Assembly (NCBI GenBank): GCA_026707735.1
Contig: JAPOWH010000002.1
Location: 124,001 to 188,000 of the forward strand
DNA: 64,000 nucleotides
DNA from: Gammaproteobacteria bacterium
GTDB lineage: Bacteria; Pseudomonadota; Gammaproteobacteria; Pseudomonadales; Azotimanducaceae
Direction: 5' to 3'
Position numbers and translations under genes: made by a program. Under the pieces are notes generated by a model. That model was not told where the DNA came from. It saw nothing but the letters and a program-made list of their open reading frames with translations, and made no database searches. Of the stretch, positions 35,441 through 45,811 are shown piece after piece. Every line of letters begins with the position of its first letter. Positions within the stretch are counted from its first letter, which is position 1.

Positions 35441-36799
35441 ATGAATCGAATTGCCAAATTGGCGTGCGTCTATGCACTAGTGAGTTGGAATTCTGCAGCA
35501 ATTGGTTGCCTTGTTGGAGATGTTCCAGATCCTGTTGAAGTCCTTGACTATAACGCCAGTTTGCATAAAGAGCAGAATGACAGAGAAGCTCTGATAGCTC
35601 TATACCAAGCTACGGGTGGAGAGTCGTGGACTCGAAACGACGGATGGGTGTCTAGTGCACCTTTAGACGAGTGGCACGGTGTGAAAGTAAGCCTTGGGCG
35701 AGTTCGGTCGTTGAACCTGTCGAACAACAACCTATCCGGCCACCTTCCCCCGGAACTTCTACGTTTGACAAGTCTTCGATCGTTAGACCTTCGTTGGAAT
35801 TCGCTTTCTGGCCAGTTGCCCGATTTCAGCAAGCTTAAGAGGGTGAAGGAGCTTTTGCTAACCGACAACCAATTCATCGGCGAGATACCGGAATGGATTG
35901 GGAACATTCGAAGGCTAGAGCGTCTCGATCTGTCTCACAATCAGTTTGTGGGAGTTATACCAAAAGAATTGGGAGCCCTGGACAAGCTACAAGCCTTGGC
36001 ATTGCACCACAACAATCTAGAGGGAACATTGCCGGCTGAATTGGGCGGGTTGGAATCCTTGCGACGCCTGATTCTTAACAACAACGAGCTGACCGGTTCG
36101 ATTCCTGAGGAACTCAAGGAACTAAAGTCGCTGAGACACTTGAACCTCTCCAATAATCGAATTACGGGTCTCGTTCCACAGTGGGCCTCGTCCACGAAAT
36201 TGGAATGGGTGGATTTGCGGGGAAATCCCATCGAGTCAAATACGGAGATCTTTCGAATCGCATTGCCTGAATACAGCGAGTTCTGGGCGCATCCGGATGA
36301 AAACCATCCAGACAACAATGTGGCTGGAAGTCCCATGGGCGCGGGCACTCAAGAATCAATCGCAACCGAAATGTGGGCTCAGACAAGCGAAGTCATTGAG
36401 AGCCCCAAGGTTCGTTCGTTTGTGTTCGAAAGTCTTCGCCGACTGGAGATACGCGAAGGCCATGTCTACTTGAATCTAGAGTATGTACCCGAGTACATTC
36501 GCGTCGGCAACATTCATGGGGTATTGGAGACCTTGAATTCACATCTCAAGGACACAGACATTAAGGTCACTAATTCCAATGAGTTGGAAAGGTCCTTTGA
36601 AGCTGTGGAAGGTCGGACGCCGGGACGCGAGACCGTCGACCCGTTCGCAACCAACGAGCCATTGGAACGTTGGCACGAAGATGGAGTCTTGCCGGACGGC
36701 ACATTTATACACGTCGATGGAATAGTTATTACTGGTATCCGTGCCGTATCGAAAAAGTTACGCGAGGACAGGGATGCTCACAACACGGACTCCAATTGA
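35441..36799 (+). CDS. Secreted leucine-rich-repeat protein, possible lipoprotein
   Basis: 452 residues. The signal-like N-terminus ends in SAAIGC (Cys23), a near-lipobox with Ala rather than Leu at -3. An N-cap follows with DREALIALYQATGGESW (48-64), then eight LRRs of 23-24 residues (about 87-265). These are of the L-x-x-L-x-L-x-x-N-x-[LF]-x-G-x-[IL]-P kind, otherwise best known from plant receptors and some bacterial surface proteins. The C-terminal 185 residues have no recognised domain and are rich in charged residues. The start MNRIAKL echoes the MNRLARL of the type I beta-repeat proteins, one of which follows 150 bases downstream. Confidence 0.85.
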   Translation: MNRIAKLACVYALVSWNSAAIGCLVGDVPDPVEVLDYNASLHKEQNDREALIALYQATGGESWTRNDGWVSSAPLDEWHGVKVSLGRVRSLNLSNNNLSGHLPPELLRLTSLRSLDLRWNSLSGQLPDFSKLKRVKELLLTDNQFIGEIPEWIGNIRRLERLDLSHNQFVGVIPKELGALDKLQALALHHNNLEGTLPAELGGLESLRRLILNNNELTGSIPEELKELKSLRHLNLSNNRITGLVPQWASSTKLEWVDLRGNPIESNTEIFRIALPEYSEFWAHPDENHPDNNVAGSPMGAGTQESIATEMWAQTSEVIESPKVRSFVFESLRRLEIREGHVYLNLEYVPEYIRVGNIHGVLETLNSHLKDTDIKVTNSNELERSFEAVEGRTPGRETVDPFATNEPLERWHEDGVLPDGTFIHVDGIVITGIRAVSKKLREDRDAHNTDSN

Positions 36800-36949
36800 T
36801 TCTAGGAGCGACGTGAATCCTAACCGGGTGAGCGTAGTTTCTTGGCTGGTTTAGATGGGTGTGAGCCTGACGCAACTCTTGCTTTCTGTGGATAGCTCAG
36901 GTGACTATGTTGTCCAATTGCTTGAATGTGTGGTTGCACTGGCGCGACG

Positions 36950-39142
36950 ATGAGAATGCCTGCTAGTTTGATCCTATGCTGCCTAGTGTTCATGGCAGGT
37001 TCGTTGTCCGGCGACCAAACGACTGAAGTCAAGTGTCGGATTGTGTCGGATCACACAGATGCAGAAACTGTCTGGCTTGGCGTGTTCGTTGGTCCTGCAA
37101 ATGCGGAATCCGAAGCGTGGAATTGGACGTCGTTCGAATCTGAAGAGTTCACTCTAGAGGTTCCTCAGACCGACGAAGATCTAATACTAGTGGCGTGGCG
37201 TAGAAATTCCTCGCCGATCACGTTGCATCTGACGAAAGAGGTACGAAGTTCCGAAATCACACTCGACTTTAAGCGAGGCCAAGAGGTTCGTGGCACCGTT
37301 GTGTCGACGGATGGTCTCGAAGTTGCGAATGCGGTCCTGACGATTGAATCAATTGGGCAGTTTCCACCGGAAGCCAAGTTCGAGTGGACCAGCGACATGG
37401 CTGGTACGTTTGAGATAGGCGGGCTTGAACCAGGCGACTACAACATTCAAGTCGCATTGCCATACGTGCCGACAGAGTCGTTCAAAATTCAACTGACGGA
37501 CGGCGCGGATGTGCAAAAGGATTTGGAACTGAACGACGCATACTTCGTGAAAGGTCAAGTCGTCGACCATGATGGCAAGGCTGTAGAGGGTGCCGAAGTA
37601 GATGCGAATATTGATATCGATTTTTTGAGATTTTTCGGACACATAACCGTTGCGAGCGACTCATCTGGAGAGTTTCAATTAGGGCCATTTAGATACGGTC
37701 AAGACATGACTCTCTCTGCGAGGCATCTTGAGGGTGGTTCCACATATAGAAACGAGGTGCTTTCGGGCAATCACAAGGTCAAGCTAATACTATCGAGGCT
37801 TGTTAGTGTTTCCGGTACCGTCTTGGACGCAGAATCAGGAACGTTCCTAGATGAGTTCACTCTTAGTGCATACGGCAATGGCTGGATGCGTGAATATCAG
37901 CACGTTGAGGCAAACGGAGAAATCTCTGCGCGGGTTGATTCTGAGATATGGGCATTGGTTATTGATGCTCCGAAATACCATCCATTCTTCAAGACTCCCA
38001 TTGCGCTGGACTCACTGGATGAATACGACTTAGGAATTGTCAAATTGGAGCGTGGCAAGGAAGTGTCAGGAATTGTCTATGACTCCACGAGTCGGCAGCC
38101 CATTGAAGGCGCAACGATTGAGAGCTTGGGACCAGGTCAAGACGGAAGACTTCCGCCCGTTACTGGACGATCCACGTTCATATTGCACTACATGCAACAT
38201 CTGGCAAGCACGACTAGCGATTCGCAGGGTAAGTACGCTTTGGATTCGCTTCCAACTACAGAGTCTCTTCTGTGGGTTCGCGCGCAAGGTTACAGGTCGG
38301 AGGAAATCGCTGTTATCCCGCAAGTTAAAGAGCTTGACATCGGTTTGACGCCACGAAGAGACGTACGCAGCACAAGGATTGTCGGACGAGTTGAGACCAC
38401 AGGAGGGGAACCGGTAGTTGGTCAGATCGACATTTACCATGTCGAAAATAACAGTGGCATTGGTTTTCGATCCAAGGACGATGGTAGTTTCGAACGCTTT
38501 ACCCGTGGGGGTATACACAGGATTTACGCAACGTCAGATCTTGGGCGATCTGAGACTCACGAGATTAGCATCAAGGAAGGGAGCGTCGAGGAAGTAGTGC
38601 TAGTTGTCAATCCTTTTGGCCGACTAGTGGTAACCATAAGCGGCCTAAAGGGAGTTGAGAGCGCATTTATTGAAGTCTTTGAAGGTCTGCGGGAGATTAG
38701 TAGCACGGGAGGAGTTTCGAACGGCGAGTCCGTATTGGCTGGCTTGGGTACAGGGTCTTTCTCAGTCAGGGCCTGGACAACTATGAACCGTACAATCGAG
38801 AAACAGTTCAGTTTGACCAAAGAAGCCACCGAAGCTCATGTGGGGCTCTCTCTCGACGGCGATTCGCGACTTTATGGAAGAATCTCGGCTCTCGTCGGTC
38901 GCGATGCATACCGTCAAGTTCGTGCTATTGGAAAAGAGACGGGATCCTTGTCTGGTTGGAGCGACATCCTTGACGATGGATCGTTTGAAATTCTCGGACT
39001 CTCAGACGGCGAATATTGGGTCGAGGTTGGGGAAGAAAGTACACCGGCTCGGTGGGAGCGCGACAAGGCGGGCCGCAAAAGCCGCTTTGAAGCAATCATT
39101 TCAGGGGACACTGAGCTGAACTTCGAATTTGCCGCACCTTGA
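36950..39142 (+). CDS. Secreted beta-repeat protein, type I, solitary copy
   Basis: 730 residues from ATG 36950. The signal is MRMPASLILCCLVFMAGSLSG. It has all type I marks: KCRIVSDHTDAE, WNWTSFESEEFTLEVPQTDE, seven beta-sandwich units, the HVENNSGIGF motif, and DDGSFEILGLSDGEYW near the end. It stands 13 kb from the array, after the LRR gene and without a type II partner. The second unit resembles member 4 (VALPYVPTESF) more than members 1 and 2. It ends ELNFEFAAP. Relocation or an older dispersed copy are both possible. Confidence 0.85.
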   Translation: MRMPASLILCCLVFMAGSLSGDQTTEVKCRIVSDHTDAETVWLGVFVGPANAESEAWNWTSFESEEFTLEVPQTDEDLILVAWRRNSSPITLHLTKEVRSSEITLDFKRGQEVRGTVVSTDGLEVANAVLTIESIGQFPPEAKFEWTSDMAGTFEIGGLEPGDYNIQVALPYVPTESFKIQLTDGADVQKDLELNDAYFVKGQVVDHDGKAVEGAEVDANIDIDFLRFFGHITVASDSSGEFQLGPFRYGQDMTLSARHLEGGSTYRNEVLSGNHKVKLILSRLVSVSGTVLDAESGTFLDEFTLSAYGNGWMREYQHVEANGEISARVDSEIWALVIDAPKYHPFFKTPIALDSLDEYDLGIVKLERGKEVSGIVYDSTSRQPIEGATIESLGPGQDGRLPPVTGRSTFILHYMQHLASTTSDSQGKYALDSLPTTESLLWVRAQGYRSEEIAVIPQVKELDIGLTPRRDVRSTRIVGRVETTGGEPVVGQIDIYHVENNSGIGFRSKDDGSFERFTRGGIHRIYATSDLGRSETHEISIKEGSVEEVVLVVNPFGRLVVTISGLKGVESAFIEVFEGLREISSTGGVSNGESVLAGLGTGSFSVRAWTTMNRTIEKQFSLTKEATEAHVGLSLDGDSRLYGRISALVGRDAYRQVRAIGKETGSLSGWSDILDDGSFEILGLSDGEYWVEVGEESTPARWERDKAGRKSRFEAIISGDTELNFEFAAP

Positions 39143-39398
39143 ATTTGAATAGCGGAATCGCCGCTTGCGTAAACTCGGGTGTCTAGCAAGGCGATCGGCC
39201 TTTCCACACCAAACCTAACTGATTGAACACCGTCCGAAAGCAGCAGCGTAGTCGCTCATTTTGGATTCTCGCCACGATGAGCAACAGCTAGTGCAGTGCC
39301 AAATGGACCCTACTGATCCAGATATTTAGGCGCTTGGCCAAGAAATTGCCTTGTATCTCGCCAAATACAATGCAGTGGGCTGTTTACTAAGGACTGAC

Positions 39399-39800
39399 AT
39401 GGCGCAATCGATACCTACGATTCTCAACCACATCTCCATTGGCACCAATGACTTGGCCAAGGCATTAGAGTTCTATGATGCGGTGATGGCAACGATCGGC
39501 GCAACACGCCAACTGGACATTCCAAACATCGCGGTGGCATATGGGAAGCGGTTTCCCGAGTTCTGGGTGCAACGTCCACTTGACGGACAAGAGGCTACGT
39601 GCGCCAATGGCGGCCACTACTCATTTCACGCAACGTCGAAGGAAGAGGTTCATTCGTTTTATGACGCGGCTATCGCCTCAGGAGGGACGGGTGATGGCGA
39701 ACCTGGTCCGCGACCTATGTATGGACCTAACTATTACGGAGCCTTCGTGCGTGATTTGGATGGACACAAGATAGAAGCCAATCTCCTCACGTTGGATTGA
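39399..39800 (+). CDS. Glyoxalase/VOC superfamily protein
   Basis: 133 residues from ATG 39399. VOC fold: ILNHISIGTNDLAKALEFYDAVMATIG at the start, a central FHATSKEEVHSFYDAAIASGG helix, and YYGAFVRDLDGHKIEA at the end. Metal-ligand positions are partly kept (His near the start, Glu of KIEA). Members range from glyoxalases to dioxygenases and resistance proteins, so activity is open. It stands upstream of the AGPS-like gene, separated by about 80 bases. Confidence 0.82.
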   Translation: MAQSIPTILNHISIGTNDLAKALEFYDAVMATIGATRQLDIPNIAVAYGKRFPEFWVQRPLDGQEATCANGGHYSFHATSKEEVHSFYDAAIASGGTGDGEPGPRPMYGPNYYGAFVRDLDGHKIEANLLTLD

Positions 39801-39879
39801 GTTGCCTTTTTGTTGAAGACAAACTATTGCAAGAATGCGTTTGACTTGAAGATCTCTCACGAAGAGGGGTAGATTCTGC

Positions 39880-41487
39880 ATGCCTAGACCAACCGAGAGA
39901 AGAAGCTTCTGGACTTGGGGCTACGTTTCCGACGAGCCCTCGGCCGAGGAGCGCGCTAAAGCTGCGAAGCTGGTGTCCCAACGGCTCGGCAGGGAGATTT
40001 CGCCTCCCAGCGTTCCGAACATCGAAGAAATTAAACTGCGTGTTCCGCGATTGGATGTCCCTTCAAGACTAGGGGAATTCGTGACGTCGGAGCACTCGGA
40101 ACGTATCACTCACACCTACGGAGGGCACTCCACCGAACTTCTTGCCGCAATTCGCGGACATTTCCCTAGTCCACCGGATGCGGTCGCTCATCCTCGCAAC
40201 AGCGATGAGCTCGAGTCTGTGTTGGAGTGGTGTTCGACAAATAGCATTTGCGCAATTCCCTATGGCGGTGGAACGAGTGTTGTCTGGGGATTGAATGTCC
40301 CTGAAAAGTGTGACTCCGCCGTATCTATAGACATGGATTGCATGAGCGGATTGCTCGAGATCGATCAAGTCAGTCGGGCGGCAAAAGTCGAAGCTGGAAT
40401 TCTGGGGCCGCATTTGGAAGATGCACTGCGGCCACATGGACTCACTTTGCGGCACTTTCCGCAGAGCTTTCCCTGGTCTACGGTAGGCGGGTGGATTGCG
40501 ACCCGTTCTGGGGGTCACTATGCAACGAACCACACCCACATAGACGACTTTGTGGAAAGTGTGACCATGCTGAGCCCACAGGGATGGTTCCAGTCTCGCC
40601 GCTTGCCCGGCAGCGGCGCCGGGCCAAGTCCTGATCGGCTGATTCTCGGATCGGAAGGAATTTTCGGAATCATTTCCGACGCTTGGCTGCGGTTGCAGAA
40701 GCGTCCCGTCTACAGGGCATCGCTAGGTGCCATGTTTTCCGACTGGGAAAAAGGAACCGAAGCAGTCCGTGCAGTGGTCCAAGCGAAGCTTTGGCCGGCA
40801 AATTTGCGCATTCTCGATCCAGTGGAAGCGGGCGTAAATGCTGGATTGGATGGAACCAGGTCGCTGTTGATCCTCGGTTTTGAATCGGCAGACGTTTCCC
40901 AACAGTTTTCAATCGAAACAGCAGCAGAAATCGTGCGTGATTACGGTGGCGAATTCGAACAGGAAGACATTCTTGTCGCAGACGGCACGGGTCGCGCAAC
41001 TGGACGCGGAGGCAAGGTTGGTGCCTGGCGTCAATCGTTCATCGGAGTCAATGCCGGTGTAGGATTGGGGCTTGGTTTGCTGTCCGATACTTTCGAAACA
41101 GCCATCACATGGGACCAGTGGCCTAGCTTTGATGCCTACATTCGAGACAAAGTGGGCTCAGTATTGCGTGAGGTGCTGGGCGAATCCTCGACTTTGGCTT
41201 GCCGGTTCACCCATGTCTACCCAGATGGCCCGGCGCCTTACTACTCATTTAGCGGCCCTGTTCCAATTGGAGAGGAATTCAAGCATTGGAAGGCCATCAA
41301 GGATGCCGCAAGTGAAGCGGTCGTGGATGCCGGTGGAACGATCACGCACCACCATGCAGTTGGAAGAATGCACAAGTCCGGATGGACGAAGCAGACGCCC
41401 CTTGGCTACGATCAAGTGTTGCGAGCAATAAAGAAGGAGTTTGACCCGCAGGGCGTTCTCAATCCGGGAGTTTTGGTGGATCCCTGA
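39880..41487 (+). CDS. FAD-linked oxidase, alkyldihydroxyacetonephosphate synthase-like
   Basis: 535 residues. N-terminal FWTWGY and EERAKAAKLVS are typical of AGPS-like proteins. The PCMH FAD domain shows PYGGGTSVVWGL (127-138), WSTVGGWIATRSGGHYA and LILGSEGIFGIISDAW. The C-terminal half carries the HHHAVGRMHK motif (about 490) that lines the active site in AGPS. Eukaryotic AGPS makes ether lipids; bacterial relatives act on varied substrates and some take part in ether-lipid or D-lactate-like chemistry. Ether-lipid synthesis is possible but unproven, as no partner gene is adjacent. Confidence 0.82.
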   Translation: MPRPTERRSFWTWGYVSDEPSAEERAKAAKLVSQRLGREISPPSVPNIEEIKLRVPRLDVPSRLGEFVTSEHSERITHTYGGHSTELLAAIRGHFPSPPDAVAHPRNSDELESVLEWCSTNSICAIPYGGGTSVVWGLNVPEKCDSAVSIDMDCMSGLLEIDQVSRAAKVEAGILGPHLEDALRPHGLTLRHFPQSFPWSTVGGWIATRSGGHYATNHTHIDDFVESVTMLSPQGWFQSRRLPGSGAGPSPDRLILGSEGIFGIISDAWLRLQKRPVYRASLGAMFSDWEKGTEAVRAVVQAKLWPANLRILDPVEAGVNAGLDGTRSLLILGFESADVSQQFSIETAAEIVRDYGGEFEQEDILVADGTGRATGRGGKVGAWRQSFIGVNAGVGLGLGLLSDTFETAITWDQWPSFDAYIRDKVGSVLREVLGESSTLACRFTHVYPDGPAPYYSFSGPVPIGEEFKHWKAIKDAASEAVVDAGGTITHHHAVGRMHKSGWTKQTPLGYDQVLRAIKKEFDPQGVLNPGVLVDP

Positions 41488-41503
41488 TTTAGGCGGATCA
41501 CTC

Positions 41504-42421
41504 TTAGTCGTCTGCGAGCTGCCTAGCGAGCCAATCGACCAGCACGCCATTGATTTTCTTTGGCCGGTCCTGTTGAACGAAGTGTCCGGCACCAGGAATT
41601 GTGACTAAGGTCAAGTCTTGCTCCAGCCACTTCCAGGTGTCGTTCAATGCACCCGGCAGCAGTGCGGTATCGTCCAATCCGTGGAACATCAATACTGGAC
41701 ACTTCACTTTGGGCATCGCTTCAGGCAGTATGTTTTGGCGACTTTGGTCGTCTGGCCGAGGGTAGTTTGCCTTGTAGTAGTTGAGCATCGATTCAAAGTT
41801 CGATCTGTCGAACGCTTCAATGTACCTATTGCGCGCGTTTTCGTCTTTAACCCACCCAGTAAGTGCCTGAGATGTGAAATTGGCGTGAGCATTGGGCTTT
41901 TGAAAATCAAATGCATAGGTGCTGTTTTCGCGTTGTTGCGGATTGTTGGCGATTTCCCGTGCTAGGCCTGCGGGATGGGGTAGGTTCAGAATAACGAGCA
42001 AGTCAACGGCTTCGGGTTGCGTCATTGCAATGTTCCATGCAATCGCGCCTCCCCAATCGTGGCCCACGACAATCGCGGAATCGCGTTCCTCTGACCCAAT
42101 TACCGCCTGAATGTCTCCAACAAGCAGGGGCATGGAATAGGATTCCATGCCTTCGGGCTGGTCGGAACGGTTGTAGCCTCGAAGATCTACCGCAGCGACG
42201 CGATATTCCGACTGCAAAGCTTCCATTTGAGAACGCCACGTGTACCAAAAGTCGGGAAAGCCGTGGATCATGACTACTAACGGACCGTCTTCGGGACCCG
42301 CTACAACGTAGTGGATGCTTACGTCGTCGTTTTTTGCGTATTTGTGCTCTACCGTTTCGTACAAATCAGCCATCATTGAAATTGAACCTGCAATGAGCAG
42401 GCAGGATATTAGCAATCTCAT
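41504..42421 (-). CDS. Alpha/beta hydrolase, epoxide-hydrolase-like, exported
   Basis: 305 residues from ATG 42421; a longer frame upstream overlaps the thiolase gene and precedes a proper signal peptide (MRLLISCLLIAGSISMMA). Motifs: oxyanion HGFPDFWYTW, nucleophile elbow GHDWGG with Asp, acid-region PVLMFHGLDD, and catalytic histidine GAGHFVQQDRP. An Asp nucleophile in GHDWGG is typical of epoxide hydrolases and haloalkane dehalogenases. Export suggests action on external substrates. It starts 21 bases after the thiolase stop, so it is the second gene of a pair. Confidence 0.87.
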   Translation of the reverse strand: MRLLISCLLIAGSISMMADLYETVEHKYAKNDDVSIHYVVAGPEDGPLVVMIHGFPDFWYTWRSQMEALQSEYRVAAVDLRGYNRSDQPEGMESYSMPLLVGDIQAVIGSEERDSAIVVGHDWGGAIAWNIAMTQPEAVDLLVILNLPHPAGLAREIANNPQQRENSTYAFDFQKPNAHANFTSQALTGWVKDENARNRYIEAFDRSNFESMLNYYKANYPRPDDQSRQNILPEAMPKVKCPVLMFHGLDDTALLPGALNDTWKWLEQDLTLVTIPGAGHFVQQDRPKKINGVLVDWLARQLADD

Positions 42422-42441
42422 CGGATTTCCTCGTTGTTGAC

Positions 42442-43920
42442 TCAAGCTAGAACTTCCACTTGACCGTCGTGACTCAACCGTATGGGTCTCCCGCAAAACT
42501 CTTCCTTGGTCATTCCTTGCAAAGTGTCTTGATCTGCGATGTTTGCCCATGTTCGGTCGCCATCCGTAGTGCGGCAGGCGATATGTCCTAGTGATGGATT
42601 GAATCCGTCATACATGACGGTATAGCCTTCAATCCACCCATCGCCGGTATAGCTGCCCAGGACTGTTCTTGACGGAAGTGCGTCAATTTCATCCTGAACG
42701 CTGGCAAAACTAAATGGCCTGGAGGGAGGTTCGCTCCCGTACAGCCCATGAACGTGCTTGTAGATGTTTCCGCCGTTTGCGGTGACGAGCCCTTTGCCGT
42801 TGGGCGTCTCTCGGAGCAGCTCCACAGTGCGCGCAATACTGTGCATCACATAGTTGTTGAGCGGACCACCGCCAAAAGTAAGCCCACCCGTTACGGTTAG
42901 GGGACGCTCTTCGGACAACCCGTATTCGGCGGCAGCAACTTGTACTGCAGAGGGAAAGCAGCTGTAGAGATCCACGTAGTTGAGATCGTTGACTTCAGTG
43001 TCGGTCATTTCAAGCAGCTTCTGGCCAACCTTGCGAATGCCTGGAGACGTATAGAACTCCTCTCGAACGGAGGCAGAAAAGTGGTCGTAGCCCTTCACAC
43101 CTGCCAGTGGGTAGACCCACTTCTCTCGAGGGATGCCCAATTCATAAGCTTTCTGAGCCGAAGCCATCAGCAGAGACGCTCCCATGTTGACCGACATGTT
43201 TGCATTCATGAATTTCGTGTAGGGAAAGCTAATGGGCCTGTTGGATGCTGTTGGCGTGCGGATTTCCTCCGCCGACATGTTGTGTTGTACCCATGCATTG
43301 GGATTGGTCTGAGCGACATCGTTGAATCGGGACCAAAGCTCCGAAACGCGAGTGATATGCGCATCCATGCTCTCGCCTCGATAATGCCGGATGGCGTTGT
43401 CGTACATGGGATACACCTGAATGGCGCGGTTTATGCCCTTGGCAACTTCGTAGCGATGGTGTTCGGGTTGCTGTTCAGCTCCCACAACTTTGTCGTAGTT
43501 GCCTTTAGCTTCGGAGTATTGAAGCGGGATGCCGTTTCTTCTAGCTTTGGAAGCAGAATTTCCATTCTCGGCACCGGTTATCAACACCAAGTCGAGACCG
43601 TCGTGCAGTATTTCGAGAGACGTCTCATTGATCATCGCTTGATTCTGGTTTCCACCGATGAGTGTCCCCACCGTTTCAGCGCCAACTGCGCCCATCCGTT
43701 GTGCCAATGCTGCCGCGGGGTTTTGATATGGCCAAATTCCTCGAATCACTCGCACGGATTGGACTTGCGAGAGATGACCTTCTAATCCGCAATCGCGAGC
43801 AGCCGCTTGCGTCGCCTGCCACATCATTTCAAGTGGCTCTAAGGCATCGTCGAGGTCTTCGATGCGATTGAGAATCTGTCCAACGCCAACCAATACAGGT
43901 GTGCGTTCAGGCAAGTCCAT
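42442..43920 (-). CDS. Thiolase-like acetyl-CoA acetyltransferase family protein
   Basis: 492 residues, matching the long thiolase-like family of about 490-500 residues. Thiolase fold stretches: PVLVGVGQIL, VVGAEQQPE, NYVDLYSCFPSAVQVAAAEYG, GGLTFGGGPLNNYVMHS, and VTANGGNIYKHVHGLYG near the end. At the usual nucleophile position the sequence is GGNQNQAMINE, without a cysteine, so classical Claisen chemistry is doubtful; C-terminal His/Cys motifs are also altered. Such proteins are often placed near acyl-CoA genes, as here (MccB is divergent, 174 bases away). A role in lipid or sterol degradation is speculative. Confidence 0.8.
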   Translation of the reverse strand: MDLPERTPVLVGVGQILNRIEDLDDALEPLEMMWQATQAAARDCGLEGHLSQVQSVRVIRGIWPYQNPAAALAQRMGAVGAETVGTLIGGNQNQAMINETSLEILHDGLDLVLITGAENGNSASKARRNGIPLQYSEAKGNYDKVVGAEQQPEHHRYEVAKGINRAIQVYPMYDNAIRHYRGESMDAHITRVSELWSRFNDVAQTNPNAWVQHNMSAEEIRTPTASNRPISFPYTKFMNANMSVNMGASLLMASAQKAYELGIPREKWVYPLAGVKGYDHFSASVREEFYTSPGIRKVGQKLLEMTDTEVNDLNYVDLYSCFPSAVQVAAAEYGLSEERPLTVTGGLTFGGGPLNNYVMHSIARTVELLRETPNGKGLVTANGGNIYKHVHGLYGSEPPSRPFSFASVQDEIDALPSRTVLGSYTGDGWIEGYTVMYDGFNPSLGHIACRTTDGDRTWANIADQDTLQGMTKEEFCGRPIRLSHDGQVEVLA

Positions 43921-44094
43921 AATTTGCGATAGTCTTTAGCTGCCGAGCTGGATTTGAGTCTGATCTCGACTTTCGTCGACGAGGTTCACCAGACTCTGGT
44001 AGTAAGTGTAGCCATATTGGCACAGCACCGAAGAGATGCTCATGTGATTGGGTTACAACGATTAGCAGGCGGCTATTGGTTAAGAGGAGCATAG

Positions 44095-45705
44095 ATGCAA
44101 GTATTCCAGTCTCGAATAAACCCGCGCGACTCAGATTTCCAGACAAACTTTCAGGCCAACCGTAACCTGAGCTGCCAATTGAACGAGTTGCTTGAAACAC
44201 TCTCGCTCGGAGGAGATGAGCGATCTCGACAACGACATGTTCAGCGAGGCAAATTGCTGCCGCGAGAGCGAGTGAAAGCTTTGCTGGATCCCGACACACC
44301 GTTTGTCGAATTTTCGCCTCTCGCAGGGTATCAGCTGTATGAGGACGAAGTACCCGGCGGTGGATTGATATCGGGCATCGGTTACGTCGATGGAACACCG
44401 TGCGTGGTGATTGCAAACGACGCGACCGTCAAAGGTGGAACCTATTTCCCGATCACGGTCAAGAAGCACCTCCGAGCGCAGGAAATTGCCCTCGAGAACA
44501 AGCTGCCGTGCGTCTATCTTGTGGATTCTGGAGGTGCCTTTCTGCCACTCCAGTCAGAAGTGTTTCCCGACCGAGAGCACTTTGGTCGCATTTTTTACAA
44601 CCAGGCAACCATGTCCGCTGCTGCAATCCCGCAAATTGCTGTGGTTATGGGTTCGTGTACGGCGGGCGGTGCGTACGTCCCTGCAATGTGCGATCAGACC
44701 GTCATTGTCAAGGAACAAGGCACGATTTTTCTTGGAGGACCTCCGTTAGTGAAGGCGGCCACTGGCGAGGAAGTGGATCCAGAGCAACTAGGAGGCGGCG
44801 ACATTCACACTCGTGTTTCTGGCGTCGCAGACTACTTGGCGGAGAACGACGAGCACGCGCTGGGCATGGTTCGGCGAATTGTGGCAGACAGCAACCTCGC
44901 GGACTCGACTCCTAGCGTAGTTTCTTCCTTCAAGGAACCCATATACGATCCCACAGAAATCTACGGCATTTTGCCGACGGACTCGAGGGTCCCCTACGAC
45001 GTTCGAGAGATTGTGGCACGAATTGTCGACGGATCCGAGTTCAGCGAATTCAAGCCCAGGTACGGCGATACTTTGGTTTGTGCGTTTGCATATCTGTGTG
45101 GACGACCCATTGCCATACTGGCCAACAATGGGATTCTCTTTTCCGAGACGGCTCTCAAGGCAGCGCATTTCATCCAATTGGCGGACCGCCGAGGGATTCC
45201 CCTCGTGTTCCTTCAGAACATCAGTGGATTCATGGTCGGCAAGGAATACGAGAACGCAGGCATCGCCAAGGATGGAGCAAAAATGGTCACGGCCGTCGCC
45301 TGCGCGAGCGTACCCAAGTTCACGATCATGATTGGAGGCTCGTTTGGTGCAGGCAATTACGCGATGTGCGGCAGAGCCTACGGTGCGCGAATGCTATTCA
45401 GTTGGCCAAACGCGCGAATTTCCGTGATGGGCGGCGAGCAGGCCGCTCAGGTTTTGGCCACGGTTCGCCGAGACAGTTCTAACGCGAGAGGCATTGAGTG
45501 GTCTGCGGACGACGAACTTGCCTTCAAGAATGAGATTCGGGATCAGTACGAGACTGAGGGGCACCCATACTTTGCTAGCGCGCGACTCTGGGACGATGGC
45601 GTGATCGATCCGAATGACACACGACATGTTCTCAGCGTTGCGCTGCAGTGCGCCGGCACAAAGCCCGCCCTTGCGGAATCGAGATTTGGAATCTTCCGAA
45701 TGTAG
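44095..45705 (+). CDS. Methylcrotonyl-CoA carboxylase beta-type carboxyltransferase
   Basis: 536 residues, standard for MCC beta. GAGGAG lies upstream of the ATG. Carboxyltransferase marks: [35 protein letters not shown], and the acyl-CoA oxyanion region [20 protein letters not shown] (about 412-431). The sequence favours branched-chain acyl-CoA (leucine degradation) over propionyl-CoA. The biotinylated alpha subunit, the isovaleryl-CoA dehydrogenase and the lyase that usually share its operon are absent here. Its partner must lie elsewhere. Confidence 0.88.
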   Translation: MQVFQSRINPRDSDFQTNFQANRNLSCQLNELLETLSLGGDERSRQRHVQRGKLLPRERVKALLDPDTPFVEFSPLAGYQLYEDEVPGGGLISGIGYVDGTPCVVIANDATVKGGTYFPITVKKHLRAQEIALENKLPCVYLVDSGGAFLPLQSEVFPDREHFGRIFYNQATMSAAAIPQIAVVMGSCTAGGAYVPAMCDQTVIVKEQGTIFLGGPPLVKAATGEEVDPEQLGGGDIHTRVSGVADYLAENDEHALGMVRRIVADSNLADSTPSVVSSFKEPIYDPTEIYGILPTDSRVPYDVREIVARIVDGSEFSEFKPRYGDTLVCAFAYLCGRPIAILANNGILFSETALKAAHFIQLADRRGIPLVFLQNISGFMVGKEYENAGIAKDGAKMVTAVACASVPKFTIMIGGSFGAGNYAMCGRAYGARMLFSWPNARISVMGGEQAAQVLATVRRDSSNARGIEWSADDELAFKNEIRDQYETEGHPYFASARLWDDGVIDPNDTRHVLSVALQCAGTKPALAESRFGIFRM

Positions 45706-45811
45706 GGATCGGTTTCCTGTTGATGTCTCGATCCGGTGCTTGAGACACCTATGGCGCAACAATCTATAAAATTGGATGGACGGTTTAATCACGGCACACA
45801 TTCGAGAAATC

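Noticed and set aside
42940..43785. A 281-residue plus-strand frame opposite the thiolase-like gene
   Set aside because: Long only because of codon bias of the true gene; the minus-strand product has clear family motifs while this one has none.
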